From contig DATKPD010000074.1 of the NCBI GenBank assembly GCA_035524315.1, positions 1 to 64,000 of the forward strand: DNA of 64,000 nt, given 5' to 3'. Within the stretch, counting starts at the first letter, position 1. Each line of letters starts with the position of its first letter. Shown here one piece after another: positions 51,104 to 61,365 of this stretch. Position numbers and translations under genes: made by a program. The notes beneath the pieces were generated by a model that searched no databases, was not told the origin of the DNA, and was given only the letters and a program-made list of their open reading frames with translations. Origin of the DNA: BOG-938 sp035524315 (GTDB lineage: Bacteria > Pseudomonadota > Alphaproteobacteria > Caulobacterales > Caulobacteraceae).

Positions 51104-53621
51104 CCTCGCCAGCGCCGCCCGGCGTCCCGACCTGCCGGCCGCGGCCGCCAACCGCTTGTCCGGATGGCTGCGCGACTACCGGCCGTTCGTGGGCATACCG
51201 GACGAGCTGATCGACCCGATGGGGCGCCCCCGCGACTACTGGCTGAACTTCCTGGGGGCCTTCGCCGAATATCCCGAGGGCGAGTTCCGCAGCCGCTTCA
51301 GCCTGTCGACCCGACACATCCGCGACACGGGCGTGTCCTATCGGGTGCACGGCGAGGAGACCGAGCGCACCTGGCCGCTCAATCCCCTGCCGCTGATCCT
51401 GAACGAGGCGGAATGGACCCAGATCGCCGAGGGCGTGGCGCAGCGCGCGCGGCTGATGGAAGCGCTGCTGCAGGACATCTACGGCGAAGCCAGCCTGGTG
51501 CGGGACGGCGCCCTGCCCGCCGCGGCCCTGACCGGCAGCCCCGACTTCATCCGCCAGATGCGCGGGGTCAAGCCGCCGGGCGGACGCTTTCTGCAGCTTT
51601 ACGCCGCCGACATTGGCCGGGGTCCTGACGGCCGCTGGTGGGTGCTGGACGACCGAACCCAGGCGCCGTCGGGCGCGGGTTACGCCCTGGAAAACCGTCT
51701 GGTCCTGTCTCGCGCCTATCCCAACCTCTACAATCGCGCCAACGTGCGGCGGCTCGCGTCGTTCTTCGACGGCATGCGCCAGGGCCTGGCCGACACCGCC
51801 GATCGGCAGGAGCCGCGCATCTGCCTTCTGACACCCGGACCGTTCAGCGAGACTTATTTCGAGCAGGCGCACTTGGCCCGCTATCTGGGCTTCCTGCTGG
51901 TCGAGGGCGACGATCTGGTGGTGCGCGACGGCAAGGCCTATGTGCGCACCATCGCCGGTCTCAAGCGCGCCGACGTGCTGCTGCGCCGGGTCGACGCCGA
52001 CTTCCTTGATCCCCTGGAGCTCAACAACGCCTCGCAGCTGGGCGTGCCCGGCCTGCTCGAAGCAATCCGTCGGGGCGGCGTGGCCGTGGTCAACATGCCC
52101 GGCTCGGGCGTGCTGGAGTCGCGGGCCCTGCTCGGCTTCCTGCCGCGCCTCTGCCGGCGGCTCTTGGGCGAGGAGCTCAGGACGCCCAATGTCGCCACCT
52201 GGTGGTGCGGTCAGCCGCGCGAGCGGGCCCTGGTCGAGAACGACATGGACAACGTCGCCATCGCCAGCGCCTTCAACGCCACGACCGCCGGCGATCCCTT
52301 CGCCAAGCCGCGCATGATGGCCGATCTGACCGACGCCGAGCGACGCGATTTCCGCCAGCGCTTCAAGGACCGTCCTGAGGACTTCGTCGGCCAGGAGGTG
52401 GTGCGCCTGTCGACCACCCCGGTGCTGCGCGAGGGCCGCCTGGGGCCCGCGCCGTTCGTGCTCCGGGTCTACGCCGCCTGGACCCCCGAGGGCTTCAAGA
52501 TCATGCCCGGCGGCTTCTGCCGCACCTCCGACCGGCCCGACATGCGCGCCATTTCCATGGGCGAAGGCGCGCGCACCGCCGACGTGTGGGTCATCTCGCA
52601 AAGCCCCGTGGAGACCGTCTCGCTGCTGGCCCCGCGCGACCAGGTAAAGGTCCAGCGCATCACCGGCCATCTGCCGAGCCGCGCGGCGGACAACCTGTTC
52701 TGGCTCGGCCGCTATCTGGAGCGCGCCGAAGCGACCTTGCGCCTGGTGCGTAGCCTGTGCACCAGCCTGATGGACTCCGAGGCGGCCCTGCACACCGCCG
52801 GCGAGACCCTGGCCCGCCTCCAGCAGCTACTGATCAGTTGGGGCGCCCTGAGCGACGAGGCCCTGGGCGGCCGGGCCGTGGACGCCGCGCGTGCGGCTCT
52901 GCACGACGAGGACGCCGCCGGCTCGGTGATCCACCTGCTGCGCTCGTCCCACCGCACCGGGGCCAGCATGCGCGAGCGTCTGTCGCCCGATTTCTGGGCC
53001 CTGCTGCTGCGCCTGGAAACCCATCTCAGCACCGGCCTGGACGCCTTGTCCGAAGCCGACATCCTGCAGCAGGTCGAAAGCGCCCTGCAGATGCTGGCGG
53101 CGCTGGCGGGCCTGTCGCAGGAAAACATGAACCGCGTGGCCGGCTGGCGCTTCCTGGACATGGGCCGGCGCGTGGAGCGCGGAATCAACATCTGCCGCTT
53201 CACCCGCACCCTGGCCAGCGGCACCTCGACCATCGACGACCTCGATCTCTTGCTGGACCTGGCCGACAGCCAGATCACCTACCGCGCGCGCTATCTGGTC
53301 GGCCTGGCCCTGACGCCGGTGCGCGACATGACCATGCTCGACCCCTTCAACACCCGCTCGCTGGCCTTTCAGCTCGGCGTGCTCAAGACCCATCTGGCCG
53401 AACTGCCTTCGCTGCTCGGCGACGGCATGCTGGAGGAGCCGCAGAAGGTGCTTGTGGCCTTGGCCGCCGAGGTCCAGACCGCCGACGCCGACGATCTGGA
53501 CGGGCCCAAGATGCTCGGCTTCGAACAGGCCCTGATGAAGCTTTCCTCGGCCGTGGGAGACCGCTATTTCCTGCAGGGCGCTAACGCCGTACCGACCGTG
53601 AAGCTTGCCGGCTTGGCCTGA
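51093..53621 (+). CDS. Fused circularly permuted ATP-grasp / alpha-E protein
   Basis: 842 aa. Residues about 1-480 are the circularly permuted ATP-grasp type 2 region (DYRPFVGIPDELIDPMG, then VLDDRTQAPSGAGYALENR and NMPGSGVLES). About 500-842 is the alpha-E (DUF403) helical domain, starting ITGHLPSRAADNLFWLGRYLERAE and containing FLDMGRRVERGINICRF. The halves are separate genes in many bacteria. TTG at 51093 with GAGGA upstream overlaps the DUF2126 gene by 11 bases. Predicted to ligate amino acids or tag peptides together with the flanking transglutaminases. No characterised product is known to me. Confidence 0.88.
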   Translation: MAADLASAARRPDLPAAAANRLSGWLRDYRPFVGIPDELIDPMGRPRDYWLNFLGAFAEYPEGEFRSRFSLSTRHIRDTGVSYRVHGEETERTWPLNPLPLILNEAEWTQIAEGVAQRARLMEALLQDIYGEASLVRDGALPAAALTGSPDFIRQMRGVKPPGGRFLQLYAADIGRGPDGRWWVLDDRTQAPSGAGYALENRLVLSRAYPNLYNRANVRRLASFFDGMRQGLADTADRQEPRICLLTPGPFSETYFEQAHLARYLGFLLVEGDDLVVRDGKAYVRTIAGLKRADVLLRRVDADFLDPLELNNASQLGVPGLLEAIRRGGVAVVNMPGSGVLESRALLGFLPRLCRRLLGEELRTPNVATWWCGQPRERALVENDMDNVAIASAFNATTAGDPFAKPRMMADLTDAERRDFRQRFKDRPEDFVGQEVVRLSTTPVLREGRLGPAPFVLRVYAAWTPEGFKIMPGGFCRTSDRPDMRAISMGEGARTADVWVISQSPVETVSLLAPRDQVKVQRITGHLPSRAADNLFWLGRYLERAEATLRLVRSLCTSLMDSEAALHTAGETLARLQQLLISWGALSDEALGGRAVDAARAALHDEDAAGSVIHLLRSSHRTGASMRERLSPDFWALLLRLETHLSTGLDALSEADILQQVESALQMLAALAGLSQENMNRVAGWRFLDMGRRVERGINICRFTRTLASGTSTIDDLDLLLDLADSQITYRARYLVGLALTPVRDMTMLDPFNTRSLAFQLGVLKTHLAELPSLLGDGMLEEPQKVLVALAAEVQTADADDLDGPKMLGFEQALMKLSSAVGDRYFLQGANAVPTVKLAGLA

Positions 53622-53630
53622 CCCGAAACC

Positions 53631-54527
53631 TTGATCTACGACCTACGCCATAAGACCACCTACAGCTACGGCGCGCCCGTGGCCTTCGCCCGGTGCGTGT
53701 TGCGCCTGACTCCGCGCGTCTCTTCGCGCCAGACGGTGCTGGCCAACGAGATCATCATCACGCCGCGCCCCTCCAGCATCCTGGAGCGGGTCGGCGCCTT
53801 CGGCGAGATCACCCGCACCGTCATCGTCGATCAGCCGCACCGCGCCCTGGTGATCGACGCCCGCTCGCGAGTCGACGTGCATGCGCGCCAGATCGACCCC
53901 AACGCGCCCAGCGAGACGTGGGAGACGGTGCGCGAAAAAGGCCGCGCTTCGGACGACCTGGGACCCGACGGCCCCGCTTCGTTCCTTTATCCCACCTCGC
54001 GCACGCCGATCACGCCGGTGATCACCGAATACGCGCGCCAGAGCTTCTGGCCCGGGCGCCCGATCGTGCAGGCGGCGAGCGAACTGATGAACCGCATCCG
54101 CGCGGACTTCGTGTACGATCCCGAGGCCACCACCGTGCGCACGCCCGTCGCCGAGTCCTTCGCCCACCGCCGCGGCGTGTGCCAGGACTTCGTGCACATC
54201 ATGATCAGCGGCCTGCGCGGCCTGGGCCTGCCGACCGCTTATGTCTCGGGCTATTTGCGCACCCTGCCCCCGCCAGGCCAGCCGCGCCTGGAAGGCGCCG
54301 ACGCGACCCACGCCTGGGTGTCGTTGTGGTGCGGGCCGGACCGGGGCTGGATCGGCTTTGACCCGACCAACGCCGCCTTCGCCGACAACGACCACATCAT
54401 CCTGGCCATCGGCCGCGACTACGCCGACATCGCCCCGATCGACGGCGTGATCCTGGCCCCGGGCCGCCAGACCCTCAAGGTCGAGGTCGATGTGGCCCCG
54501 AGCGACGAGGCCGATCGGCTGTTGTGA
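53631..54527 (+). CDS. Transglutaminase-like protein of the ATP-grasp module
   Basis: 298 aa. N-terminal beta-domain (RHKTTYSYGAPVAFARCVLRL), then the transglutaminase core with Cys184 (RRGVCQDFVHIM), His227 (DATHAWVSLWCG) and Asp244 (IGFDPTNAAF). The triad is intact, unlike the lone copy at 28.4 kb. TTG start nine bases after the ATP-grasp/alpha-E gene, so all three are one operon. Likely cytoplasmic, with no signal peptide. Such genes are thought to cleave or remodel peptides made by the ATP-grasp partner. Confidence 0.9.
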   Translation: MIYDLRHKTTYSYGAPVAFARCVLRLTPRVSSRQTVLANEIIITPRPSSILERVGAFGEITRTVIVDQPHRALVIDARSRVDVHARQIDPNAPSETWETVREKGRASDDLGPDGPASFLYPTSRTPITPVITEYARQSFWPGRPIVQAASELMNRIRADFVYDPEATTVRTPVAESFAHRRGVCQDFVHIMISGLRGLGLPTAYVSGYLRTLPPPGQPRLEGADATHAWVSLWCGPDRGWIGFDPTNAAFADNDHIILAIGRDYADIAPIDGVILAPGRQTLKVEVDVAPSDEADRLL

Positions 54528-54552
54528 GGCGCGAGCGCCACAAGTCGGACAA

Positions 54553-54960
54553 TCAACAGGCCGCCAGGTAGTCCGCGCCGGCCTTGGCGATGACGCCGTC
54601 CTGGGCCGAGGTCATGCCCGAGACCCCGATTGCGCCGACCAGTTCGCCGCGATAGGTCAGCGGCAGCCCGCCCTCGATCGGCGTGGCGCCTGGCATGACC
54701 AACATCACCTGGCGCCCGCTGGCGACCGCCTCTTCCAGCGCCTTGCTCGGGCGCTTGAACATGGCCGCGGTGCGCGCCTTGGCCTGCGCCACCTCGACCG
54801 ATCCGGTCTGGGTTCCATCCATGCGTTCCAGGTAGTGCAGCAGGCCCGCTTCATCGACGATGGCGATCACCACCGTCCACCCGTTTTCGACGGCCTTGGC
54901 CTGGGCCGCCGCCGCGACGGCCTTGGCGTCGGCCAGGCTGAGTTGGGTCTTCACGATCAT
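54553..54960 (-). CDS. HbpS/GlcG (DUF336) family protein, cytoplasmic
   Basis: 135 aa, close to a plain DUF336 domain: LADAKAVAAAAQAKAVENGW, VIAIVDEAGLLHYLERMDGT, AQAKARTAAMFKRPSKAL and GELVGAIGVSGMTSAQDGVIAKAG. It lacks a signal peptide, in contrast with the copy at 23.8 kb. GlcG/HbpS proteins are linked to haem or to glycolate and aldehyde metabolism, without a firm common reaction. Convergent with the transglutaminase operon. It probably has its own promoter. Confidence 0.92.
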   Translation of the reverse strand: MIVKTQLSLADAKAVAAAAQAKAVENGWTVVIAIVDEAGLLHYLERMDGTQTGSVEVAQAKARTAAMFKRPSKALEEAVASGRQVMLVMPGATPIEGGLPLTYRGELVGAIGVSGMTSAQDGVIAKAGADYLAAC

Positions 54961-55090
54961 CGCCGTCTCCCGGAACTGTGGTCCGAGAAGCTTTAGCCGC
55001 TTTGCCCGTGCCGTCCTACCGTTCCCCCCGCCGCTGGATAGCGGATTCCGTCGCCTGGGGGCGGCTTCGGCGCCGCGCGCCCGGGCCAGC

Positions 55091-58000
55091 CTATTCGGCG
55101 GCGGACATGCGCGCGGCGGCGGGGCCGGCCAGCACCGGTTCGCCCCCCGCCGAGGCGGCGGGATGCTTGGGCTCGTCCTTCTCGAAGATGCGGCGCACCC
55201 GGTCGAGGTAGACGTAGATCACTGGCGTGGAGAACAGCGTCAGCACCTGCGACACCAGCAGGCCGCCGATGATGGCGTAGCCGAGCGGCTGGCGGAATTC
55301 CGAGCCGGTGCCATGGCCGATCACCATCGGCACGCCGCTGAACATGGCGCAGGCCGTGGTCATCAGGATCGGGCGCAGCCGCTGGTGGCACGCCTCCTTG
55401 ACCGCGTCGACCGGGTCCATGCCCTGCTCGCGCTCGAGCTTGAGCGCCACATCGACCACCATGATGCCGTTTTTCTTGACGATGCCGATCAGCAGGATGA
55501 TGGCGATGATGCCGATCACGTTCAGGTCCTGCCCCGCCGCCATCAGGGCCAGAAGGGCGCCCAGACCCGCCGAGGGCAGGGTCGACAGGATGGTCAGGGG
55601 GTGGATGTAGCTTTCATACAGCATGCCCAGCACCACATAGACGGCCAGCAGGGCCGCCAGGATCAGCAGGGGCTCGGAGGAGAGCGACTGCTGGAACGCC
55701 GCGGCGTTGCCCTGGAACGAGCCGGTCAGGGTGGCCGGCGCGCCGAGCTTCTCTTGCGCCTGCTCGACCAGCTTGGTGGCGTCGCCCAGAGCCAGGCCGG
55801 GACCCAGGTTGAATGAGATGGTGGCGGCGGGAAACTGGCCCTGGTGGTTGATCGAGAGGCTGGCGGTGGCGTTGGGGTCGAACTTGAGAAACAGCGACAG
55901 CGGCACGGTCTTACCGGTGACCGGCGACAGCAGCCGCACGTCGTTGAACATGTCCGGCGTGGCCTGCAGCTTGGGCGGGCCCTCCAGCACGATGTGATAG
56001 GAGTTCAGCTGGGTGAAGGTCTGGGCGATCTGCCGCTGACCGACCTGGTCGTAGATGGCCGCGTCGATGTCGGCCGGGGTGATGCCGAAGCGCGCGGCCG
56101 CCTCGCGGTCGATGGTCAAGTTGACCGCGCTGGCGCTCGACTGCTGGTCGGAGTTGACGTCCTTCAAGCCGGGGATCGCCTTCATCGCGGCCAGCAGCCT
56201 GGGCGCCCAGGTGTTCAGTTCGGTCAGGTCGGCGTCGGACAGGGTGTACTGGTACTGCGCCCGCCCGCCACGGCCACCGACATTGATATCCTGCTGCTGC
56301 GACATGACCACCTGGGTCCCGACGACCTGGGCCAACTTGGGCCGCAGCCGATTGAGCACATCCGTGCCCGAGGCGGTGCGTCCTTCGTCCTGCGGCTTGA
56401 GCGACAGGTTGATGCTGCCCGAGTTGCCGGCGCCCAGGAAATACAACACCCAGTTCACGTCGGGATCGGCGGCGGCGATCTTGGCCACCTGGGCGGCCTT
56501 CTGCGAGGTGGCCGCGAAGGAAGCGCGCTGCGAGGTCAGGATCTGGCCCTGCAGGAAGCCGGTGTCCTGCTGCGGAAAGAATCCCGTCGGCACGGTGGCG
56601 TAGAGGAACAGCGCGAAGCCCGCCGTGGCGACAAACACCGCCAGCGTCAGGCGCGTGTGGCGCATGACCACGTCCAGGCCCTTGGCGTAGCCGCGTTCGA
56701 TCCTGAGGAATCCGACCTCCAGCGCGTGCAGGATTGGGTTGTGGCTCTCGTCGGGCTTCTTGAGGAACCTGCCGCAGAGCATCGGCGTGAAGGTCAACGA
56801 GAGGAACACCGAGATCGCCACCGCCACGCTGACGGTGAAGGCGAACTCGCGCATCAGCCGCCCGATGATGCCGCTCATGAACATCAGCGGGGTGAACACC
56901 GCGATCAGCGAGATCGAGATGGTCAGGATGGTGAAGCCGATCTCGCCCGCGCCGGCTAGGGCCGCGTCCAGGGGCTTCTCCCCTGCCTCGATCTTGCGCC
57001 AGATCACCTCGACCATGACGATGGCGTCGTCGACCACGAAGCCAACCGCGATGGTCAGGGCCATGAGCGACAGGTTATCGAGGCTGAAGTTGAGGGCCAG
57101 CATCGCTGCGGCCGTGGCCAGCAGCGACAACGGGATCACCGCGCTCGGGATCAGGGTCGCGCGCACATTGCGCAGGAACACGAAGATCACCCCGACCACC
57201 AGAAAGATGGTGATCAGCATGGTGATCTCGACGTCCTTGACCGAGGCGTTGATGGTCTGGGTGCGGTCAGCCAGCACACTCAGCTTGATCCCCGGCGGAA
57301 TGTCGTTCTGCAACTCCGGCAACTGCTGGTTGATGCGCTTGACCGTGTCGATCACATTGGCGCCGGTCTGCTTGTAGATCAGCAGCAGGATGGTCCGGCC
57401 CGACCGGGGATCAACCTCGGTGTTGGCCGCCCCCGGCAACTGCCATGCCCCGCCCTGGTTGTTCTCCACATCGGCCACGGCCTGGCCCACGTCGCGCACG
57501 CGAATGGGCGCGCCGTTCTTGTAGCCGATGACGACATTATTCCAGTCCGCCGCCGAGGTGAGCTGGTCATTGGCGTAGACGGTCGAGCTGGTGGTCGCGC
57601 TGATGATCGAACCCTTGGGCGCATTGACCGTGTTGCTGCTCAGCGTCGTGCGGATCGCGTCCATCGACAGGCCAAGCATAGCCACCTTGCGCGGATCGAT
57701 CTGGATGCGCACCGCCGGCTTCTGCACACCGCGGATATCAACCAAGCCGACGCCCTGCAGGCGAGAGAGCTGCTGAGAGAAGATGTTGTCGGCGTAGTCG
57801 CTGACCTCGCGCAGGGGCAGCACGTCAGACGTCAGGCCCAGCATCAGGATCGGGCTGTCAGCCGGATTGACCTTACGGATGGTCGGCGCGTTGGGCAGGT
57901 TGGTGGGCAGTTGGCCCGAGGCGGCGTTGATGGCCGCCAGCACGTCCTGAGCAGCGGCGTCGATGTTGCGCGAAAGGTCGAACTGCAGCACCACCTGGCT

Positions 58001-58264
58001 GGAGCCCAGCGTGCTGGACGAGGTCAACTGCGTGACGCCGGGAATTTGCGAGAACTGGCGCTCGAGGGGCTGGGCCACGTTGGAGGCCATGGTCTCGGCA
58101 CTGCCCCCGGGCAGCACGGCATTGACCTGGACGGTGGGGAAATCCACCTGCGGCAGGGCCGACACCGGCAACATGAAGAAGGCGACTGCACCGACCACGA
58201 GGAACGCGGCGGCCATCAGGGAAGTCGCGACCGGACGTCTGATGAAGGGGGATGAAAGGCTCAC
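55091..58264 (-). CDS. RND efflux permease, MdtB/MdtC-like
   Basis: 1057 aa from GTG at 58264, which overlaps the adaptor stop by four bases (GTGA). Starts VSLSSPFIRRPVATSLMAAAF, then QVDFPTVQVNAVLPGGSAETM. The pore region shows VGFVVDDAIVMVEVIWRKIE, and the second half begins PILHALEVGFLRIERGY. The MdtB/C-like call comes from the LPQVDFPTVQV pattern and FMSGIIGRLMREFA. It is an inner-membrane proton antiporter. Only one permease is present, whereas MdtABC has two. It is distinct from the AcrB-like gene at the left edge. Confidence 0.93.
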   Translation of the reverse strand: MSLSSPFIRRPVATSLMAAAFLVVGAVAFFMLPVSALPQVDFPTVQVNAVLPGGSAETMASNVAQPLERQFSQIPGVTQLTSSSTLGSSQVVLQFDLSRNIDAAAQDVLAAINAASGQLPTNLPNAPTIRKVNPADSPILMLGLTSDVLPLREVSDYADNIFSQQLSRLQGVGLVDIRGVQKPAVRIQIDPRKVAMLGLSMDAIRTTLSSNTVNAPKGSIISATTSSTVYANDQLTSAADWNNVVIGYKNGAPIRVRDVGQAVADVENNQGGAWQLPGAANTEVDPRSGRTILLLIYKQTGANVIDTVKRINQQLPELQNDIPPGIKLSVLADRTQTINASVKDVEITMLITIFLVVGVIFVFLRNVRATLIPSAVIPLSLLATAAAMLALNFSLDNLSLMALTIAVGFVVDDAIVMVEVIWRKIEAGEKPLDAALAGAGEIGFTILTISISLIAVFTPLMFMSGIIGRLMREFAFTVSVAVAISVFLSLTFTPMLCGRFLKKPDESHNPILHALEVGFLRIERGYAKGLDVVMRHTRLTLAVFVATAGFALFLYATVPTGFFPQQDTGFLQGQILTSQRASFAATSQKAAQVAKIAAADPDVNWVLYFLGAGNSGSINLSLKPQDEGRTASGTDVLNRLRPKLAQVVGTQVVMSQQQDINVGGRGGRAQYQYTLSDADLTELNTWAPRLLAAMKAIPGLKDVNSDQQSSASAVNLTIDREAAARFGITPADIDAAIYDQVGQRQIAQTFTQLNSYHIVLEGPPKLQATPDMFNDVRLLSPVTGKTVPLSLFLKFDPNATASLSINHQGQFPAATISFNLGPGLALGDATKLVEQAQEKLGAPATLTGSFQGNAAAFQQSLSSEPLLILAALLAVYVVLGMLYESYIHPLTILSTLPSAGLGALLALMAAGQDLNVIGIIAIILLIGIVKKNGIMVVDVALKLEREQGMDPVDAVKEACHQRLRPILMTTACAMFSGVPMVIGHGTGSEFRQPLGYAIIGGLLVSQVLTLFSTPVIYVYLDRVRRIFEKDEPKHPAASAGGEPVLAGPAAARMSAAE

Positions 58265-59445
58265 GAGTCCTGGCGCCTTCGCTTGCCCGAACCGCCCCCG
58301 CCCGAACCCGCGCCTGCCGCCCCGCTGCGGACCTGCACCGTGGCGCCGGGCGACAGCGACAGCTGCCCGTCGGTGACCACCGTATCGCCAATGTTGACGC
58401 CCTTTTGGATCACCGCCGTCTGGTCCTGCACAACCTGCACCGCGACGGGATGAATCTGGACCTTGCGATTGTCGCCCACAACATAGACGAAAGACCCGTT
58501 CGGGCCTTCGTTGACCGCGACCGAGGGGATGGTCACCGCGTGCTGCAGGGTCTGCAGCGTCAGGCGCACATTGACGAACAGGCCCGGCCACAGCTTCTGG
58601 CGATCGTTCTTGAAGCGCGCCTTCAGCTGGACGGTGCCGCTAGACGGATCGACCCGGTTGTCGGCCACCATCAGGTCTCCGGTGTCGAGCAGTTGACCCG
58701 TTTCCTGGCTGTAGGCCTGGGTCTGCAGCGGCTTGGTAAAGCCGTCCGACATCTGGGCCAGGCGCTGGAAGTCGCCTTCGGGCACGGTGAAGGTTACGGC
58801 GATCGGGGTGATCTGGTTGACCACCACGATGCCCGTGGCGTCGGTGGTCGACACCACATTGCCCGGATCGATCAGACGCACGCCGACGCGGCCCGCCACC
58901 GGCGAGACGATCTTGGTATAGTTGACGTTGACCTGGGCGGCGGCCACCTGGCCCTGGTCGATCAGCACCACGCCCTCGTCCTGCTTGACCAGCGCGCTCT
59001 GGGTGTCGACCTGCTGGCCGGAGATCGAATTGGTCTTAGCCAGGGTCTGGTAGCGCTGCAGGTCGAGCTTGGCGTTGGTCAGGAGGGCCTGGTCGCGCGC
59101 CAGGGCGCCCTGAGCCTGCATCAGCGCCGCCTGATAAGGCGCGGGGTCGATCTGAGCCAGCAGTTGGCCTGCCTTGACGAAGCTGCCCTCGGCCACGGGC
59201 ACCGACAGAAGCTTGCCGTTGACCTGGGTGCGGATCAGATCGCTCTGCCACGCCTGCACGGCGCCGATGGCCGAGATTGTGACCGGAACGTCCTTATAGG
59301 CGGCCTTGGCCACGATCACTGGAACGGAGGGATTGCGGTCGGCTTTCGCCTGCTTCTTTGGCCCGAACAGAGCCCATAACCCCAGGCCCACGGCGACCAC
59401 GCCAAGGACCATGAATACAATACGAGACCGCGACGGGGTCTTCAT
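58261..59445 (-). CDS. RND periplasmic adaptor, MdtA-like
   Basis: 394 aa from the ATG at 59445; an alternative ATG at 59481 adds 12 residues. One N-terminal membrane anchor (IVFMVLGVVAVGLGLWALFG) without a lipobox. Lipoyl halves are visible in IRTQVNGKLLSVPVAEGSFVKAG and TKIVSPVAGRVGVRLIDPG. The C-terminus is Gly/Ser-rich and basic, ending RRRQDS. The gene is first in the operon with the permease and overlaps it. No outer-membrane factor is adjacent. Confidence 0.9.
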   Translation of the reverse strand: MKTPSRSRIVFMVLGVVAVGLGLWALFGPKKQAKADRNPSVPVIVAKAAYKDVPVTISAIGAVQAWQSDLIRTQVNGKLLSVPVAEGSFVKAGQLLAQIDPAPYQAALMQAQGALARDQALLTNAKLDLQRYQTLAKTNSISGQQVDTQSALVKQDEGVVLIDQGQVAAAQVNVNYTKIVSPVAGRVGVRLIDPGNVVSTTDATGIVVVNQITPIAVTFTVPEGDFQRLAQMSDGFTKPLQTQAYSQETGQLLDTGDLMVADNRVDPSSGTVQLKARFKNDRQKLWPGLFVNVRLTLQTLQHAVTIPSVAVNEGPNGSFVYVVGDNRKVQIHPVAVQVVQDQTAVIQKGVNIGDTVVTDGQLSLSPGATVQVRSGAAGAGSGGGGSGKRRRQDS

Positions 59446-59888
59446 TCCATTTTTCTCGCTACACCGCCGGCGGACGGCCATTGGAACATCGATGCAATCG
59501 CGCCGAAGGGCTGGTCATCCGCGGCCGCGCGGAACCTAGGGTCGGAGTGCAACACATTCATTGCGCGCCTTCGTCCACTTGATTGCGGGATTGTAGCTAT
59601 TTGGAAACACCGGCTTAAGCAAGGCGCACCCGGGCCGGTTCGCTTTCACTCTGTGAGCGACAGCCCGCGAAAACCGGCCGGCGCGGGGGCCGAGCCCTCC
59701 GCAGACAGGCACGCGGACCGCCGGACAACCGCGATGGGGTCTCAGGACCGCTCCAAATGTCCGAGCCTGTGGCAGGCGCCCAAACTTAAGGCGCCGGCGC
59801 CGCCCGCGCCCGCCATCCCCTTGGATCGGAAGACCTATCAACAGGACCGATGGACAAGGGAAAATCCCCACGGTCAAGGTCGGCCGCG
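59446..59888. other. Intergenic region before the urease operon
   Basis: About 440 bases between the divergent RND adaptor and ureD. An AT-richer patch at about 59540-59620 is the likely promoter zone. A GTG-started 79-codon frame from 59653 to 59892 and an antisense frame are open, but their codon bias is weak and neither has a ribosome site, so I do not call them. No riboswitch or nickel-regulator site was recognised. Confidence 0.5.
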
Positions 59889-60740
<852 letters not shown>

Positions 60741-60752
60741 GAGCCAAGCCCG

Positions 60753-61055
60753 ATGAACTTGACGCCCCGGGAAAAGGATAAGCTGCTGATCAGCATGGCG
60801 GCCATGGTGGCGCGCCGGCGGCTGGAGCGCGGGGTCAAGCTCAACTACCCCGAGGCTGTCGCGCTGATCGCCGACTTCGTGGTCGAGGGCGCGCGCGACG
60901 GGCGCACCGTGGCCGACCTGATGCACGCCGGCGCCCATGTGATCACCCGGGCGCAGGTGATGGAGGGCGTGCCCGAGATGATCCACGACGTGCAGGTCGA
61001 AGCCACCTTCCCCGACGGCGTCAAGCTGGTCACCGTCCACGAGCCAGTGCGGTGA
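60753..61055 (+). CDS. ureA: Urease subunit gamma
   Basis: 100 aa, full length for the gamma subunit. MNLTPREKDKLLISMAAMVA, RGVKLNYPEAVALIADFVVEG and PDGVKLVTVHEPVR are typical. It forms the (UreABC)3 core with beta and alpha. The next gene begins four bases after its stop. Conserved throughout by eye; no oddities. Confidence 0.97.
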   Translation: MNLTPREKDKLLISMAAMVARRRLERGVKLNYPEAVALIADFVVEGARDGRTVADLMHAGAHVITRAQVMEGVPEMIHDVQVEATFPDGVKLVTVHEPVR

Positions 61056-61059
61056 GCCG

Positions 61060-61365
61060 ATGATTCCCGGCGAAATCATCCCCGCGGACGGCGAGATCGT
61101 CCTCAACGCCGAGGCCGAGGTCGTGACGCTGGAGGTCGCCAACGCCGGCGATCGGCCGATCCAGGTCGGCAGCCACTACCATTTCGCCGAGGCCAACCCC
61201 GGCTTGAGGTTCGACCGCGCGGCCGCGTACGGCATGCGCCTGGACGCGCCCTCCGGCTCGGCGGTGCGCTTCGAGCCGGGCCAGACGCGCGAGGTGCGGC
61301 TGATCCCCTTCGGCGGCAGTCGGCGGGCCATCGGCTTTCGCGGCGACGTGATGGGAGACCTCTGA
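61060..61365 (+). CDS. ureB: Urease subunit beta
   Basis: 101 aa. MIPGEIIPADGEIVLNAE at the start, then IQVGSHYHFAEANPGLRFDR and RFEPGQTREVRLIPFGG. It is a separate beta subunit, not fused to gamma. The stop overlaps the ureC start by one base (TGATG), giving translational coupling in the stoichiometric complex. Confidence 0.97.
   Translation: MIPGEIIPADGEIVLNAEAEVVTLEVANAGDRPIQVGSHYHFAEANPGLRFDRAAAYGMRLDAPSGSAVRFEPGQTREVRLIPFGGSRRAIGFRGDVMGDL

Noticed and set aside
49130..51151. 673-codon open frame on the minus strand
   Set aside because: Antisense to the DUF2126 gene; Arg/Gly/His-rich translation without family features.
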